Assembly (NCBI GenBank): GCA_016841525.1
Contig: JAENYZ010000004.1
Location: 310,001 to 374,000 of the forward strand
Direction: 5' to 3'
Length of the DNA stretch: 64,000 nucleotides
Origin: Anaerolineaceae bacterium
GTDB lineage: Bacteria; Chloroflexota; Anaerolineae; Anaerolineales; Anaerolineaceae
This document shows positions 48,637 through 58,498 of this stretch, piece by piece; the stretch's first letter is position 1, and each line of letters starts with the position of its first letter. The notes below the pieces were generated by a model that saw nothing but the letters and a program-made list of their open reading frames with translations, was not told where the DNA came from and did not search any database. The position numbers and the translations under genes are program-made.

Positions 48637-49434
48637 ATGAAGCCCACATTAGCATTTATCAAAGAACTGGCATTGCAGGCAGGGGATATCCTCCAGAATT
48701 ATGTCAGAGAAGACCTGGATGTCAGGCATAAAAGCCGAACAGATTTGGTAACAAACGCAGACCATGCTGCAGAAAAGCTGATCATCGGTGCAATCAAAAA
48801 AGCGTTCCCGAATCACGCGATCAACGCTGAAGAATCAGGTGAGTGGGAAGGTGCAGCGGAGCATCAATGGTATATTGACCCTTTAGATGGCACCCTCAAT
48901 TATGCCCACGGCGTGCCAATATACTGCATATCCATCGGCTATGCTTACCAGGGGAAAATGCATTTAGGTGTCATATATGATCCAACGCGTGACGAAATGT
49001 TCGCTGCTGAACGCTGCAAAGGCGCTACCTTAAACGATCAACCAATGCATGTCTCGGAGCAAACGGATTTGATCAATTCTATGCTCGTAACAGGTTTTCC
49101 CAATGAAATCTGGGGAGCACCCGATGATAACACTGATAATTTCTTTCGCTTTTCACAATTAGCCCAAACCGTTCGACGTTTAGGTTCAGCTGCTCTGGAC
49201 GGGGCTTATGTCGCGGCAGGCAGGCTGGATGGTTTTTGGGAGAATGAGGTGAACGAATGGGATGTGGCAGCCGGCGCCCTGCTGGTTGAAGAAGCGGGCG
49301 GCGTTGTGACAAATATTTACGGTGACAAGGATTACCTCAAAAAGCCGGTAACGATTCTTTCTGCAAACCCGGTCATCCATGCCAAAATGCTGGATGTGCT
49401 GGCGGAAGTTCGCAAGAAAAGAAATTATAACTGA
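48637..49434 (+). CDS. Inositol monophosphatase family protein
   Basis: DLVTNADHAAEKLIIGAIKKAFPNHAINAEESGEWEG; WYIDPLDGTLNYAHGVPIYCISIGY; WDVAAGALLVEEAGGVVTN. ATG 48637 after AAAGGAAAC; ORF opens at 48577. Confidence 0.93.
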   Translation: MKPTLAFIKELALQAGDILQNYVREDLDVRHKSRTDLVTNADHAAEKLIIGAIKKAFPNHAINAEESGEWEGAAEHQWYIDPLDGTLNYAHGVPIYCISIGYAYQGKMHLGVIYDPTRDEMFAAERCKGATLNDQPMHVSEQTDLINSMLVTGFPNEIWGAPDDNTDNFFRFSQLAQTVRRLGSAALDGAYVAAGRLDGFWENEVNEWDVAAGALLVEEAGGVVTNIYGDKDYLKKPVTILSANPVIHAKMLDVLAEVRKKRNYN

Positions 49435-49451
49435 TTTGGATATTTAAAACT

Positions 49452-49492
49452 AAAAACTGCTGGTGAGTTTCTGAACTCATCAGCAGTTTTTT
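49452..49492. terminator. Bidirectional-type intrinsic terminator
   Basis: AAAAACTGCTGgTGAGTT tctg AACTCAtCAGCAGTTTTTT between convergent genes. Confidence 0.85.
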
Positions 49493-49508
49493 AGTTTAAT
49501 TGAGAAGA

Positions 49509-49712
49509 TCAGGATTTTTTACGAGTTGAAATGCCGAAAGGCATATAAAGTGGGCAGACCCCAACCAGGCTTGTAACCAGGAAAATTGCTGCCAAAACAC
49601 CCAGGATGATTGCCCATGTGCCGCTGATCACGTTTGTAAAATACAGAACGGCAATCAAAGCTGCCAGTGCGAGACGGATAATTTTATCGGTAGTTCCCAT
49701 ATTCTTCTTCAT
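49509..49712 (-). CDS. DUF2892 (YgaP-type inner membrane) protein
   Basis: NMGTTDKIIRLALAALIAVLYFTNVISGTWAIILGVLAAIFLVTSLVGVCPLYMPFGIST. Confidence 0.88.
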   Translation of the reverse strand: MKKNMGTTDKIIRLALAALIAVLYFTNVISGTWAIILGVLAAIFLVTSLVGVCPLYMPFGISTRKKS

Positions 49713-49853
49713 TTTTTACTCCTTTATATTTGTTGACTTTCTTATTTAGATGTAAATTTTAATGTTTTGGTTACATCCTTGTCAATTTTCAAAAACATGC
49801 GAAATTTCGAAAAACTTTGATAAAATTAAGATCATTCGCAGTGAGGTTCTATA

Positions 49854-52265
49854 ATGCAGCCATCCTCGCCAGTTGAACCTAAAAAATATTCCCCTTTTGA
49901 AGGTTTTATTCCCTTTCTTTGGTTGTCCCTTGCCTGTGCTGGCGGGATTGTCTTTGCCAATCTCACAGCTTTGCCAATTCTGGTCTGGATTTCAGGTTTT
50001 GTAATTTGCCTTAGCGCCTGGGTATTGGCTTGCAAGCTTCCAATGCGATTGGTCTTTACACATCGATTAAGGCATTGGACAGGTGCAAATCAAAAACTGC
50101 CTACAGTATTGCTTCCAATCATTTTTTTCGTAGGGGGATGGCGTTTTACAGCCGAACAACCTACGCAAACACTTTTGAGCAGCTCATTTTATAATGGCAG
50201 AGGTGTTGTCCAGATTGTTGGCCTGGTTATCCAAGCACCAGACCTTCGCGATACACATACAAATTTGACCATTGAAGTTGAATCACTTCAGCCCCTCTCG
50301 CCATCTCCTGATACCTTTAATCCTGAATCGGTCTCAGGCAGGGTCCTGCTGCAAGTCCCTTCCAATCGTGATTGGGCGTACGGTGATCGCTTGCGGGTAA
50401 CCGGGGAATTGACACTTCCCTATGAAAGCAGCAATTTCTCATATCGCGAATACCTTGCAGTAAAAGGCATCCATTCCATGATGGCTTATGCCCGTGTCAA
50501 TTGGGTTGAACCTGGTCAGGGCAAACCCATTCTCGCCCATATCTTTGGCTTTCGGCAAAAGAGTTATGAGGTATTGCACGAAATTTTCCCCGCGCCAGAG
50601 TCAGAACTATTGTCAGGGATCTTATTAGGCAGGGATAAGGGAATCGCTCAGGACCTGCAGCACGCCTTTCAATTAACAGGTATGACCCATATCATTGCCA
50701 TTTCTGGATTTAATATCACCATTTTAGCCGGCTTGTTTTCAAGCATCTTCACCCGTATTTTTGGTCATAAAATTGGCACCCTGGGGGCGATTTTCGGCAT
50801 CTCGGCGTATACCATTTTAGTAGGCGCAGAAGCAGCAGTCGTCAGGGCTGCAATCATTGGCACCCTGGGTGTGTTAGGCGGTATGTTTGGCCGGCGGCAG
50901 AACGGTTTGAACAGCCTTGGCCTGGCGGCATTGGGAATGGCTTTGTTCGATCCAAACATTCTTTGGGATGTTGGCTTTCAACTTTCAGTTGCTGCGACCC
51001 TGGGTTTGATATTGTATGCCCAGCCCATGGAAGAACGGTTTATTAAATTCGCCTCCCAATGGCTGTCGGAGGAACAGGCTAAAACAATTGCTGGCCCGGT
51101 GAGCGAGATCTTCTTGTTTACACTTGCAGCCCAATTAATGACACTGCCGATCATCGCCTACCACTTTGGTGAAGTCTCCTGGTTAGCTTTGATTGCTAAC
51201 CCGCTGGTTTTGCCGCCCCAATCGCTGGTCATGCTGCTGGGCGGATTGGCGTTGTTGGCAGGACTAGCTTTGCCTTTATTCGGGAAAATCATTGGGGCTT
51301 TAGCCCTGCCCTTTGTGCGTTACACAATTCGGATGGTTACGTTGGTTGCGAAATTTCCGGGTGCCGATCTTAAATTGCCTAATTTTCATGTCTTGTGGCT
51401 CGTGATTTTTTATGGTTTTTTGTTCATCCTGACCTTGTTCCCAATTGAGAAGCGAAGAAACCTCTTCCGCAAAGCTTTTTCTCCCGATATAGGGCTGTTA
51501 GTCTTATCAGCAAGTGTGATTTTTATTTGGAATCATGCCTTATCGCGCCCTGATGGGAAATTGCACCTGACATTATTAGACCATGAAGGGACACTTTTTA
51601 TCCAAACACCGGATGGCAAGACCTTATTAATCGGCGGCGGTCCCAGCCCTTCCTCACTGAATCAAAGCCTGGGTCAATTGCTTCCCCCCGGTGAAAAGCA
51701 TCTCGATGCCTTGATCCTTGCCAGCATCGCCCGCGATGACAACAACGCGCTGACAGGCGCATTAAAAATGTATTCACCCGACATCGTTTTATGGGGACCG
51801 GCAGCAGATTCTAACCAAACAACGGCAGCGGTTTACACTTTATTAGCTGATAAGAACATTCCAATCATAGATATGGAAACCGGGCAGAAATTGAACCTTG
51901 GGTCGGGAATTGAACTCAGTGTTTTATGGGTTGAAGAACGCGGTGCTGTATTATTTCTAACCTGGAATAATTTCAGCGCATACCTGCCAGCGGGGAAGAT
52001 TGAAAAATCGAGATTTTCCTTGCCTGAAGCACCGGATGTCGTGCTCTTGGAAGATGGTTTTAAGGCAGAAGCTAAATCCCTGGAAAAGATAACCGGATGG
52101 TCACCTGCGGTGATTCTGATACCCCTTGAGGAATCAGATTTACCTTTGTTGGGTGAGCATGAGCTTTTATCCTTGCTGGCAAACTTTCCAATTGTCACCA
52201 CCCTTGACCATCCCTGGGTGCGCGTTTCAACGGATGGCGAGCAGCTTTGGGTAAGTGGGAAATAA
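49854..52265 (+). CDS. comEC: ComEC/Rec2 family DNA-internalization protein
   Basis: Competence domain GRDKGIAQDLQHAFQLTGMTHIIAISGFNITILAGLFSSIF; GAEAAVVRAAIIGTLGVLGGMFGRRQNGLNSLGLAALGMALFDPNILWDVGFQLSVAATLGLI; C-terminal metallo-beta-lactamase-like remnant. Confidence 0.92.
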   Translation: MQPSSPVEPKKYSPFEGFIPFLWLSLACAGGIVFANLTALPILVWISGFVICLSAWVLACKLPMRLVFTHRLRHWTGANQKLPTVLLPIIFFVGGWRFTAEQPTQTLLSSSFYNGRGVVQIVGLVIQAPDLRDTHTNLTIEVESLQPLSPSPDTFNPESVSGRVLLQVPSNRDWAYGDRLRVTGELTLPYESSNFSYREYLAVKGIHSMMAYARVNWVEPGQGKPILAHIFGFRQKSYEVLHEIFPAPESELLSGILLGRDKGIAQDLQHAFQLTGMTHIIAISGFNITILAGLFSSIFTRIFGHKIGTLGAIFGISAYTILVGAEAAVVRAAIIGTLGVLGGMFGRRQNGLNSLGLAALGMALFDPNILWDVGFQLSVAATLGLILYAQPMEERFIKFASQWLSEEQAKTIAGPVSEIFLFTLAAQLMTLPIIAYHFGEVSWLALIANPLVLPPQSLVMLLGGLALLAGLALPLFGKIIGALALPFVRYTIRMVTLVAKFPGADLKLPNFHVLWLVIFYGFLFILTLFPIEKRRNLFRKAFSPDIGLLVLSASVIFIWNHALSRPDGKLHLTLLDHEGTLFIQTPDGKTLLIGGGPSPSSLNQSLGQLLPPGEKHLDALILASIARDDNNALTGALKMYSPDIVLWGPAADSNQTTAAVYTLLADKNIPIIDMETGQKLNLGSGIELSVLWVEERGAVLFLTWNNFSAYLPAGKIEKSRFSLPEAPDVVLLEDGFKAEAKSLEKITGWSPAVILIPLEESDLPLLGEHELLSLLANFPIVTTLDHPWVRVSTDGEQLWVSGK

Positions 52266-52386
52266 TAGGCTTTTGTGTTAAGACAAGAAAAAAGCTTGTA
52301 CGTAAGGGCTTAATCTCATACAATCAATACACAGAAAAAGAGAATTACCAGAGTCCTTTTCAAAACCAATAGAGAGGATGTCACTT

Positions 52387-53322
52387 ATGGCTAGCAGATT
52401 ACCGCATCCCTATGTTTTTTCAAAACAAATCGTCCAGGCAAATCAATTTGGTTCACCGATTGTAGCACTGGAATCGACAGTAATTACCCATGGATTGCCC
52501 AGGCCGGACAATTTACAGCTTGCCGTGGACATGGAAAACATTGTGCGTGAACACGGCGCGACGCCTGCCACGATTGCTATTTTAGACGGGGAGATTCATA
52601 TCGGCTTATCGGAAGAAGAGCTGAGCACCCTGGCAAACCGGGAGGATACAAGAAAAATCAGCGTGCGAGATCTTGGAATTGCACTTGCTACCGGTTTAAG
52701 CGGTGGAACGACTGTTGCCAGCACCTTATTTGTGTCAGCTCTGGCAAACATCAAAGTCTTCGCGACGGGCGGTATCGGCGGCGTCCATCGTGGTGCGCCA
52801 TTTGATATTTCTGCCGATCTAACCCAGCTGGGCAAATCACCGGTTCTTGTGGTGTGCGCCGGCGCAAAAGCAATCCTTGATTTGCCAGCAACAAGAGAGG
52901 TTCTCGAAACCCAGGGTGTTCCCGTCATTGGTTATCAAACCGATGAATTTCCTGCTTTTTACACCCGCAGCAGCGGCCTGGGGGTTGATGCCAGGGTGGA
53001 CACTCCAGAAGAAGCTGCAAAAATTGCCATTGAATCCTGGGAAGCCGGTATCACATCGGCAATCCTGCTGGTAGTCCCGCCGCCCGAGGAAAGTGCATTA
53101 TCACCTGATGAGATGGAATCAGCCATTCAAACAGCCTTATATGAGGCTGAAAGCGCAGCACTACACGGCGCTGAGACCACACCATTTTTACTGAAAAGAG
53201 TGAGCGAATTGACGGGCGGTGAAAGCTTACGCGCAAACCTGGCTTTGCTCAAGAACAACGCCAGGATTGCTGCCCAGGTGTCAGGAGCAATGGGTAGGGT
53301 CGAAAAAGCCGGTCCTTTTTAG
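52387..53322 (+). CDS. psuG: Pseudouridine-5'-phosphate glycosidase
   Basis: GSPIVALESTVITHGLPRPDNLQLAVDMENIVREHGATPATIAILDG; FATGGIGGVHRGA; GVPVIGYQTDEFPAFYTRSSG. Confidence 0.95.
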   Translation: MASRLPHPYVFSKQIVQANQFGSPIVALESTVITHGLPRPDNLQLAVDMENIVREHGATPATIAILDGEIHIGLSEEELSTLANREDTRKISVRDLGIALATGLSGGTTVASTLFVSALANIKVFATGGIGGVHRGAPFDISADLTQLGKSPVLVVCAGAKAILDLPATREVLETQGVPVIGYQTDEFPAFYTRSSGLGVDARVDTPEEAAKIAIESWEAGITSAILLVVPPPEESALSPDEMESAIQTALYEAESAALHGAETTPFLLKRVSELTGGESLRANLALLKNNARIAAQVSGAMGRVEKAGPF

Positions 53323-53325
53323 CGA

Positions 53326-54243
53326 TTAATCCGTCGGGGTAACCCGCGGGGTGCGCGTCTGTGTCGGGGTGAGGGTGATGGTGGGCGTCAGGGTTGGCTG
53401 ACGCGTATGCGTTGATGTTGGGGGTTGTGTTTGGCTGGGTGTCAGCGAGGGCGTTGCCGTTAAGGTCGGTGTTAATGTAATGGTTGGCGTTGGCGGCTCA
53501 CCGGTCACTGTGAAGTAGCCGGAAACCATCCATTCTGACCCAATAAAAATCTGAACCTCATACATGCCCGCCAGCCATTGATCGCTGTCGGGCGCCCAAT
53601 CCGTATACCCATAGCCCCCAGTGCCGCCTTCCCAGGGTGCGGTCTCATAATAAACAAGCTCACCCTCTCGATACCACAAAGCGCTCCATTGAACGCCGTT
53701 TGACATATTGTTATAGCTGAATGTCCCATAAAGCTGTCCCACGGGATTTTCGAATTCAATAGCGGGATCAATCGGTTGAAATGCTTCATCGATCTGCTGT
53801 GAGAATTGAATAAAGCTGAACACTGCATCCGGGTTGGGCGTCACTTCACCTTCAAAATCTGCTTCAACTTCAGAAGGTAAACTTGGTGTGCTGGTTATGG
53901 AGGGCGTATCGGTGATTGTTGGCGTCAGCGTTATGGTGGGCGTCAGGGTGATGGTAGGCGTCAGGGTAATGGTAGGAGTTTGCGTCGCCGTTGGCGATGG
54001 TGAAATAAAATTGTAAACAAGGGGTTCCGAGTAATTCAAAATGATCCAGGACAGCGGGATCAACAGAACGGCAGCCAGCAGCAATCGCCAACCTCGAACC
54101 ATACGATCGTGGCGTTTGCGGTAAAATGGGATTTGACGGCCTTTCAGGATATTGTTTATCCCAAAGATCAGGGTTAGCAAGGCTGCAACGCCTGTAATGA
54201 TTGTAGCAGTCAAGACCGTTGAGCGAATGTCAATTTGAAGCAT
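53326..54243 (-). CDS. Membrane-anchored protein with TPTIT-rich low-complexity linkers
   Basis: N-terminal TM segments; PTATQTPTITLTPTITLTPTITLTPTITDTPSITSTPS and PTPTITLTPTLTATPSLTPSQTQ tracts. Confidence 0.75.
   Translation of the reverse strand: MLQIDIRSTVLTATIITGVAALLTLIFGINNILKGRQIPFYRKRHDRMVRGWRLLLAAVLLIPLSWIILNYSEPLVYNFISPSPTATQTPTITLTPTITLTPTITLTPTITDTPSITSTPSLPSEVEADFEGEVTPNPDAVFSFIQFSQQIDEAFQPIDPAIEFENPVGQLYGTFSYNNMSNGVQWSALWYREGELVYYETAPWEGGTGGYGYTDWAPDSDQWLAGMYEVQIFIGSEWMVSGYFTVTGEPPTPTITLTPTLTATPSLTPSQTQPPTSTHTRQPTLTPTITLTPTQTRTPRVTPTD
53899..54000. repeat. 18-bp tandem repeat within the TP-rich coding region
   Basis: ggcgtcagcgttatggtg / ggcgtcagggtgatggta / ggcgtcagggtaatggta, encoding TPTITL units. 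Confidence 0.75.
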
Positions 54244-54350
54244 AAACTGGCTTTCCGTCGTTGATTTCGAATTATAGCCTATTTTATTGCTTACAATAAG
54301 TAAAATATGGGATAAAATAAATTAATCAAAAATTTAATATTAGAGATGCC

Positions 54351-56453
54351 ATGCCCCTTGAAAACGGTTATCGCCTAAATCAACGTTACAAAATAATTGA
54401 CATCCTCGGGCAGGGCGGCATGGGGGCTGTTTATCGAGCTGTCGATGAAAACCTGGATGTCACAGTTGCTATCAAAGAAAATGCGTTTTTCTCTGAAGAT
54501 TATGCGCGCCAGTTCCAAAGGGAAGCAAAAGTATTAGCATCTTTACGGCACCCCAACCTACCGCGGGTTTTTGATTATTTCGTAATAGCTCAACAAGGGC
54601 AGTACCTAGTAATGGATTACATAGAGGGGGATGACCTTCGCCAGTGGATGAACAAAGAAGGGGTAATTCCTGAAATTGATGTCATTCAAATTGGGATCGA
54701 AATATGTAATGCCCTGATTTATTTACACTCCAGAACGCCGCCGATAACCCATCGAGATATTAAACCCGGCAACATCAAAATCACGCCTGAGGGGGAGGTC
54801 ATCCTGGTTGATTTTGGCTTGGTGAAAATCAATTACGACAAGGAATTGACCACAACGGCTGCCCGGGCAATGACCCCGGGTTATTCCCCACCAGAACAAT
54901 ATGGGGATACGCCTACAGATCACAGATCCGACATCTTCTCCTTGGGCGCAACGCTTTATGCAGCATTAGCGGGCTACCTTCCTGAAGACAGCCTGTCGAG
55001 GACAACCGGCAAAGCAGACTTAACACCGATTAGAGATTACAACCCCGATGTCTCTGAAGCACTTGAAATGGTGATAGAAAAAGCCCTGGCACTTCGTTAC
55101 CAGGACCGCTGGCAAACAGCAGAAGACTTTAAGCAAGCCCTTTTGGACGTCAAAGAATCAATCCCAAGAGAGGCGTGGCATAGTGACCATGTGATTCTCT
55201 TTAAAGCACCCACAACTTCAGATAATGGTCCCAATTTATCAGAATACAGCGGCAAAATTCAAGGGAACAATTTATCCCGACCCCAAAAGCGATGGTTTAA
55301 ACGTTTGGATCCGGTATGGATATTTTTCGCGAGTTTGCTTGCTGTAATGCTGTTGCTTTTAGGTGCTTCGGCAATATGGCCGCAGAATTTCAGGGCGATT
55401 TGGGGTATGAACAGCACTCCTACCCGCGCAAGAACCCTGTCAGTGATTGGGGATAAAACGTCGGTGAACCCATCTGAGACGATGATGGCGGTAGAAACAG
55501 CCCAAACACCCGAGATAACAGCGACGTTAATTGAGTCCCTCCCGGATGAGACAACACCGACGCCAACCAAGACCCCTACTGGCGGGGGCGCAGGTATGAT
55601 CGCCTATGTTTCTGAGCGAACAGGCTTACCTCAAATATGGCTTTTGGATACCCTGACGGGGGCGACACAGCAGCTTACCCGTCTTGATGAAGGAGCCTGC
55701 CAGCCGGATTGGTCCCCTGGTGGTGATGCAATCGTATTCTCATCACCCTGTTCAGGAAAGCGAACACGGCATGCGGGTGCAAGTTTATTTATCCTTGATC
55801 TTAAAGAAAATGCCCTGACACAATTGACGAAATCACTCGAAGGTGATTTTGATCCAGCATGGTCTCCTGCAGGAGATTGGATCGCCTACACCTCGTTATT
55901 GAATGGGCAGCTTCAATTATTCAAGATCAATATTTTTGATCAGTCGGTTGTCAAGCTGTCAGATGGTACTTATAACGAATTTGACCCTGCCTGGTCAAAG
56001 GGAGGTGGACAAATCGCTTTTGTTCGCACACGTGGGGCTGATCAGATTTGGATAATGAGTGCAGATGGTAAGGACCCGATACAATTTTCATTGTCCGGCG
56101 TCATTGATAACAGCCACCCCAGCTGGTATCCCCAGGAAGGGCTGATGCTTTTCAGCCAGGTGCTCGGAGCAGGCAGTCCCTCGAAAAAATTGTTTGGCAT
56201 GCGGCTTGATGATATCGGTAAGCATGAGGAATATCCAATTACACCAGCAAATCAGACAGATTATGTGCCGTTAATGGACAATGTGACCGTCTCTCCTGAT
56301 GGGATATGGCTTGCCTTTGATTATTGGTATTACGATGTACTTTCGGATATCTATATTATGAAGTTCCCGGGCGTAGACTTGCGCCAGCTAACGACCGATC
56401 CTGCTTTAGATTATGAGCCGGCATGGCGTCCACTGCCGCCAGCCAGTAATTAA
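54351..56453 (+). CDS. Ser/Thr protein kinase with TM and C-terminal TolB-like beta-propeller
   Basis: ILGQGGMGAVYRAVDENLDVTVAIKE, ITHRDIKPGNIKITPEGEVILVDFGLVK, TPGYSPPEQY; TM; PDWSPGGDAIVFSS, PAWSPAGDWIAYTS, PAWSKGGGQIAFV repeats. Confidence 0.93.
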   Translation: MPLENGYRLNQRYKIIDILGQGGMGAVYRAVDENLDVTVAIKENAFFSEDYARQFQREAKVLASLRHPNLPRVFDYFVIAQQGQYLVMDYIEGDDLRQWMNKEGVIPEIDVIQIGIEICNALIYLHSRTPPITHRDIKPGNIKITPEGEVILVDFGLVKINYDKELTTTAARAMTPGYSPPEQYGDTPTDHRSDIFSLGATLYAALAGYLPEDSLSRTTGKADLTPIRDYNPDVSEALEMVIEKALALRYQDRWQTAEDFKQALLDVKESIPREAWHSDHVILFKAPTTSDNGPNLSEYSGKIQGNNLSRPQKRWFKRLDPVWIFFASLLAVMLLLLGASAIWPQNFRAIWGMNSTPTRARTLSVIGDKTSVNPSETMMAVETAQTPEITATLIESLPDETTPTPTKTPTGGGAGMIAYVSERTGLPQIWLLDTLTGATQQLTRLDEGACQPDWSPGGDAIVFSSPCSGKRTRHAGASLFILDLKENALTQLTKSLEGDFDPAWSPAGDWIAYTSLLNGQLQLFKINIFDQSVVKLSDGTYNEFDPAWSKGGGQIAFVRTRGADQIWIMSADGKDPIQFSLSGVIDNSHPSWYPQEGLMLFSQVLGAGSPSKKLFGMRLDDIGKHEEYPITPANQTDYVPLMDNVTVSPDGIWLAFDYWYYDVLSDIYIMKFPGVDLRQLTTDPALDYEPAWRPLPPASN

Positions 56454-56487
56454 TATTTGAAACTCAATTAAAGTTTCACGCTTCCTA

Positions 56488-58464
56488 TTATTCTTTCAAA
56501 CACCCTTGAAGCCACATAAACTGAAAAGGTTCCAATTCCAGTTCTTCAATCGATGAGGTTGTTATGCCTGAAACAATATCTTTCAATATGATCTTCTCTT
56601 TGAAAAGATTCAGCTTTTTTAAGGATAGGCTTTGGGAAAAATCACTGAAATTATTCAAGAACAAGATTTGTTGGTCATGATCTTTGTGAATATATCCAAA
56701 TACATGGGGATTGCCGGTGTATATAAAATCAGGCAATTTCTCACTAATGATGGAGAGTGACTTTCTCAAATGAATCAATTTCTGAAAACCCTGGTAAATT
56801 CTTCCAGGAATGCTTTCTTCTTCGCCCCGTTTTGCATAGCGTTCTAAGTCAGCTTCAGTGCGATGAACCCAACGGCTGTCATCTGTTTTTGCAGGATCAT
56901 CTTGATAGCTGTAGTCATTCAGGGTGCCAACTTCATCGCCTAAATAGATCAGTGGAATGCCGCCAATTGACAATATAATGCTGTGAATCAGCAAAATCCT
57001 TCGGATGGCAAGATCGACCTCAACTTGAGTTTCTTCTTCAAGCGCCTTTTCAAGCCCCGCAAGTGAAGCAGTTGTTCCCGATATGCGTGCATCTTTGGTT
57101 TTTATATTTTCTTGGAAGGGCAAACCCCGGGCAAAACTGCCCTCAAAGCGACCGGTATAAAATGCATTCAAGAATTGACGATGGTCAAAGGCATTCACCC
57201 ACAAATCTGCGGCATCCTCATCTGAAAATGTCCAGCCGATATCATCGTGGCAGCGGACGTAATTCACCCAGGCGCAGCCATCGGGGATCTCAAAGCGTTT
57301 CTTCATCGAATACAACAGGAGGTTGACCTCTCTGGTTGCAAGGGTATTCCACAGCAAAGCCATCAAAAGCGGATTATAGGACAGCTGGCATTCATCCGGA
57401 TGGATATATTTAGCTACCTCATCAGGATGGACAATTGCCTCAGATTTGAACAACAAAGCTGGCGATGCAATGCGAGCAATCAGGTTATAGGCCTGAATGA
57501 TGCTGTGGGCTTGCGGCAGGTTCTCACAACTGGTCCCCATTTCTTTCCAGATAAAGGCAACCGCGTCAAGGCGCAGCACTTCCACACCCTGGTTTGCCAA
57601 AAACAGCATCTCCCCTGCCATCTGGTTGAAGACCTCTGGGTTGGCATAATTTAAATCCCATTGATTGGAATGAAAAGTGGTCCAAACCCATTGACCGATA
57701 TCATAAAAATAAGTGAATGCCCCGGGATGTTCTTCTGGAAATATCTCTCGCAGGGTTTTTTCGTAAGCATTTGGTATTGTGCGTTCGGGGAATATCCGGT
57801 AATAATTCTGATAACGCTGCTCTCCTGCACGTGCTTTTAATGCCCACTCATGCTCATTTGACGTGTGATTAAAGACGAAATCTATGACAAGGCTGATCCC
57901 TTCTTCCCGGAGTTCTCCTGCCAGTAACCTGAGGTCTTCCATCGTGCCTAATTTTGGGTCCACTTCTCGATAACTGCTGATGGCATACCCCCCGTCATTT
58001 TCACCTTCAGGAGATTTGAACAGAGGCATTAAATGAAGATAGGTCAAACCAAGCTCTTTGAAGTATGGAATTTTATTTCGGATCCCTGATAAATCTCCCG
58101 CGAAAAGATCGACATAGCATACGCCGCCGAGCATGCGGTGATCCTGAAACCAATTCGGTTGTCCCTCACGCAAAGCGTCCAGTTTTTTTAGGTCACCAGG
58201 TCGATCTATCCAGGCTTTTGTGATTTCAGTTAACAAGGATTCAAAATAAAAGAAGAAATCATATCGTTGACCATATAGATCCACAAGAATCGAAAAGAGC
58301 GATGGGAAATGTGTTTGAATCCGACGGATATATAACTTCCATGCTTCTGGATGTGATTTTCGAAAAGTAGAAAAACGATCATTCAACCGGGGAATCAATC
58401 GTTCAAGTGATTTTTTGGATTCTAATTCAATATCAAAATCAGGTTGATTGGGCTTATCAAGCAT
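56488..58464 (-). CDS. GH13 family amylosucrase-like enzyme
   Basis: YVDLFAGDLSGIRNKIPYFKELGLTYLHLMPLFKSPEGENDGGYAISSYREVDPKLGTMEDL; ISLVIDFVFNHTSNEHEWA; GVEVLRLDAVAFIWKEMGTSCENLPQAH; YVRCHDDIGW. Confidence 0.9.
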   Translation of the reverse strand: MLDKPNQPDFDIELESKKSLERLIPRLNDRFSTFRKSHPEAWKLYIRRIQTHFPSLFSILVDLYGQRYDFFFYFESLLTEITKAWIDRPGDLKKLDALREGQPNWFQDHRMLGGVCYVDLFAGDLSGIRNKIPYFKELGLTYLHLMPLFKSPEGENDGGYAISSYREVDPKLGTMEDLRLLAGELREEGISLVIDFVFNHTSNEHEWALKARAGEQRYQNYYRIFPERTIPNAYEKTLREIFPEEHPGAFTYFYDIGQWVWTTFHSNQWDLNYANPEVFNQMAGEMLFLANQGVEVLRLDAVAFIWKEMGTSCENLPQAHSIIQAYNLIARIASPALLFKSEAIVHPDEVAKYIHPDECQLSYNPLLMALLWNTLATREVNLLLYSMKKRFEIPDGCAWVNYVRCHDDIGWTFSDEDAADLWVNAFDHRQFLNAFYTGRFEGSFARGLPFQENIKTKDARISGTTASLAGLEKALEEETQVEVDLAIRRILLIHSIILSIGGIPLIYLGDEVGTLNDYSYQDDPAKTDDSRWVHRTEADLERYAKRGEEESIPGRIYQGFQKLIHLRKSLSIISEKLPDFIYTGNPHVFGYIHKDHDQQILFLNNFSDFSQSLSLKKLNLFKEKIILKDIVSGITTSSIEELELEPFQFMWLQGCLKE

Positions 58465-58498
58465 AATTTCTTCCTTTTTTGATAAAAATCAAATCAAT

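Noticed and set aside
53380-54000. Non-coding tandem repeat / minisatellite
   Set aside because: The repeats are in frame and encode the TPTITL tracts of the 53326..54243 protein.
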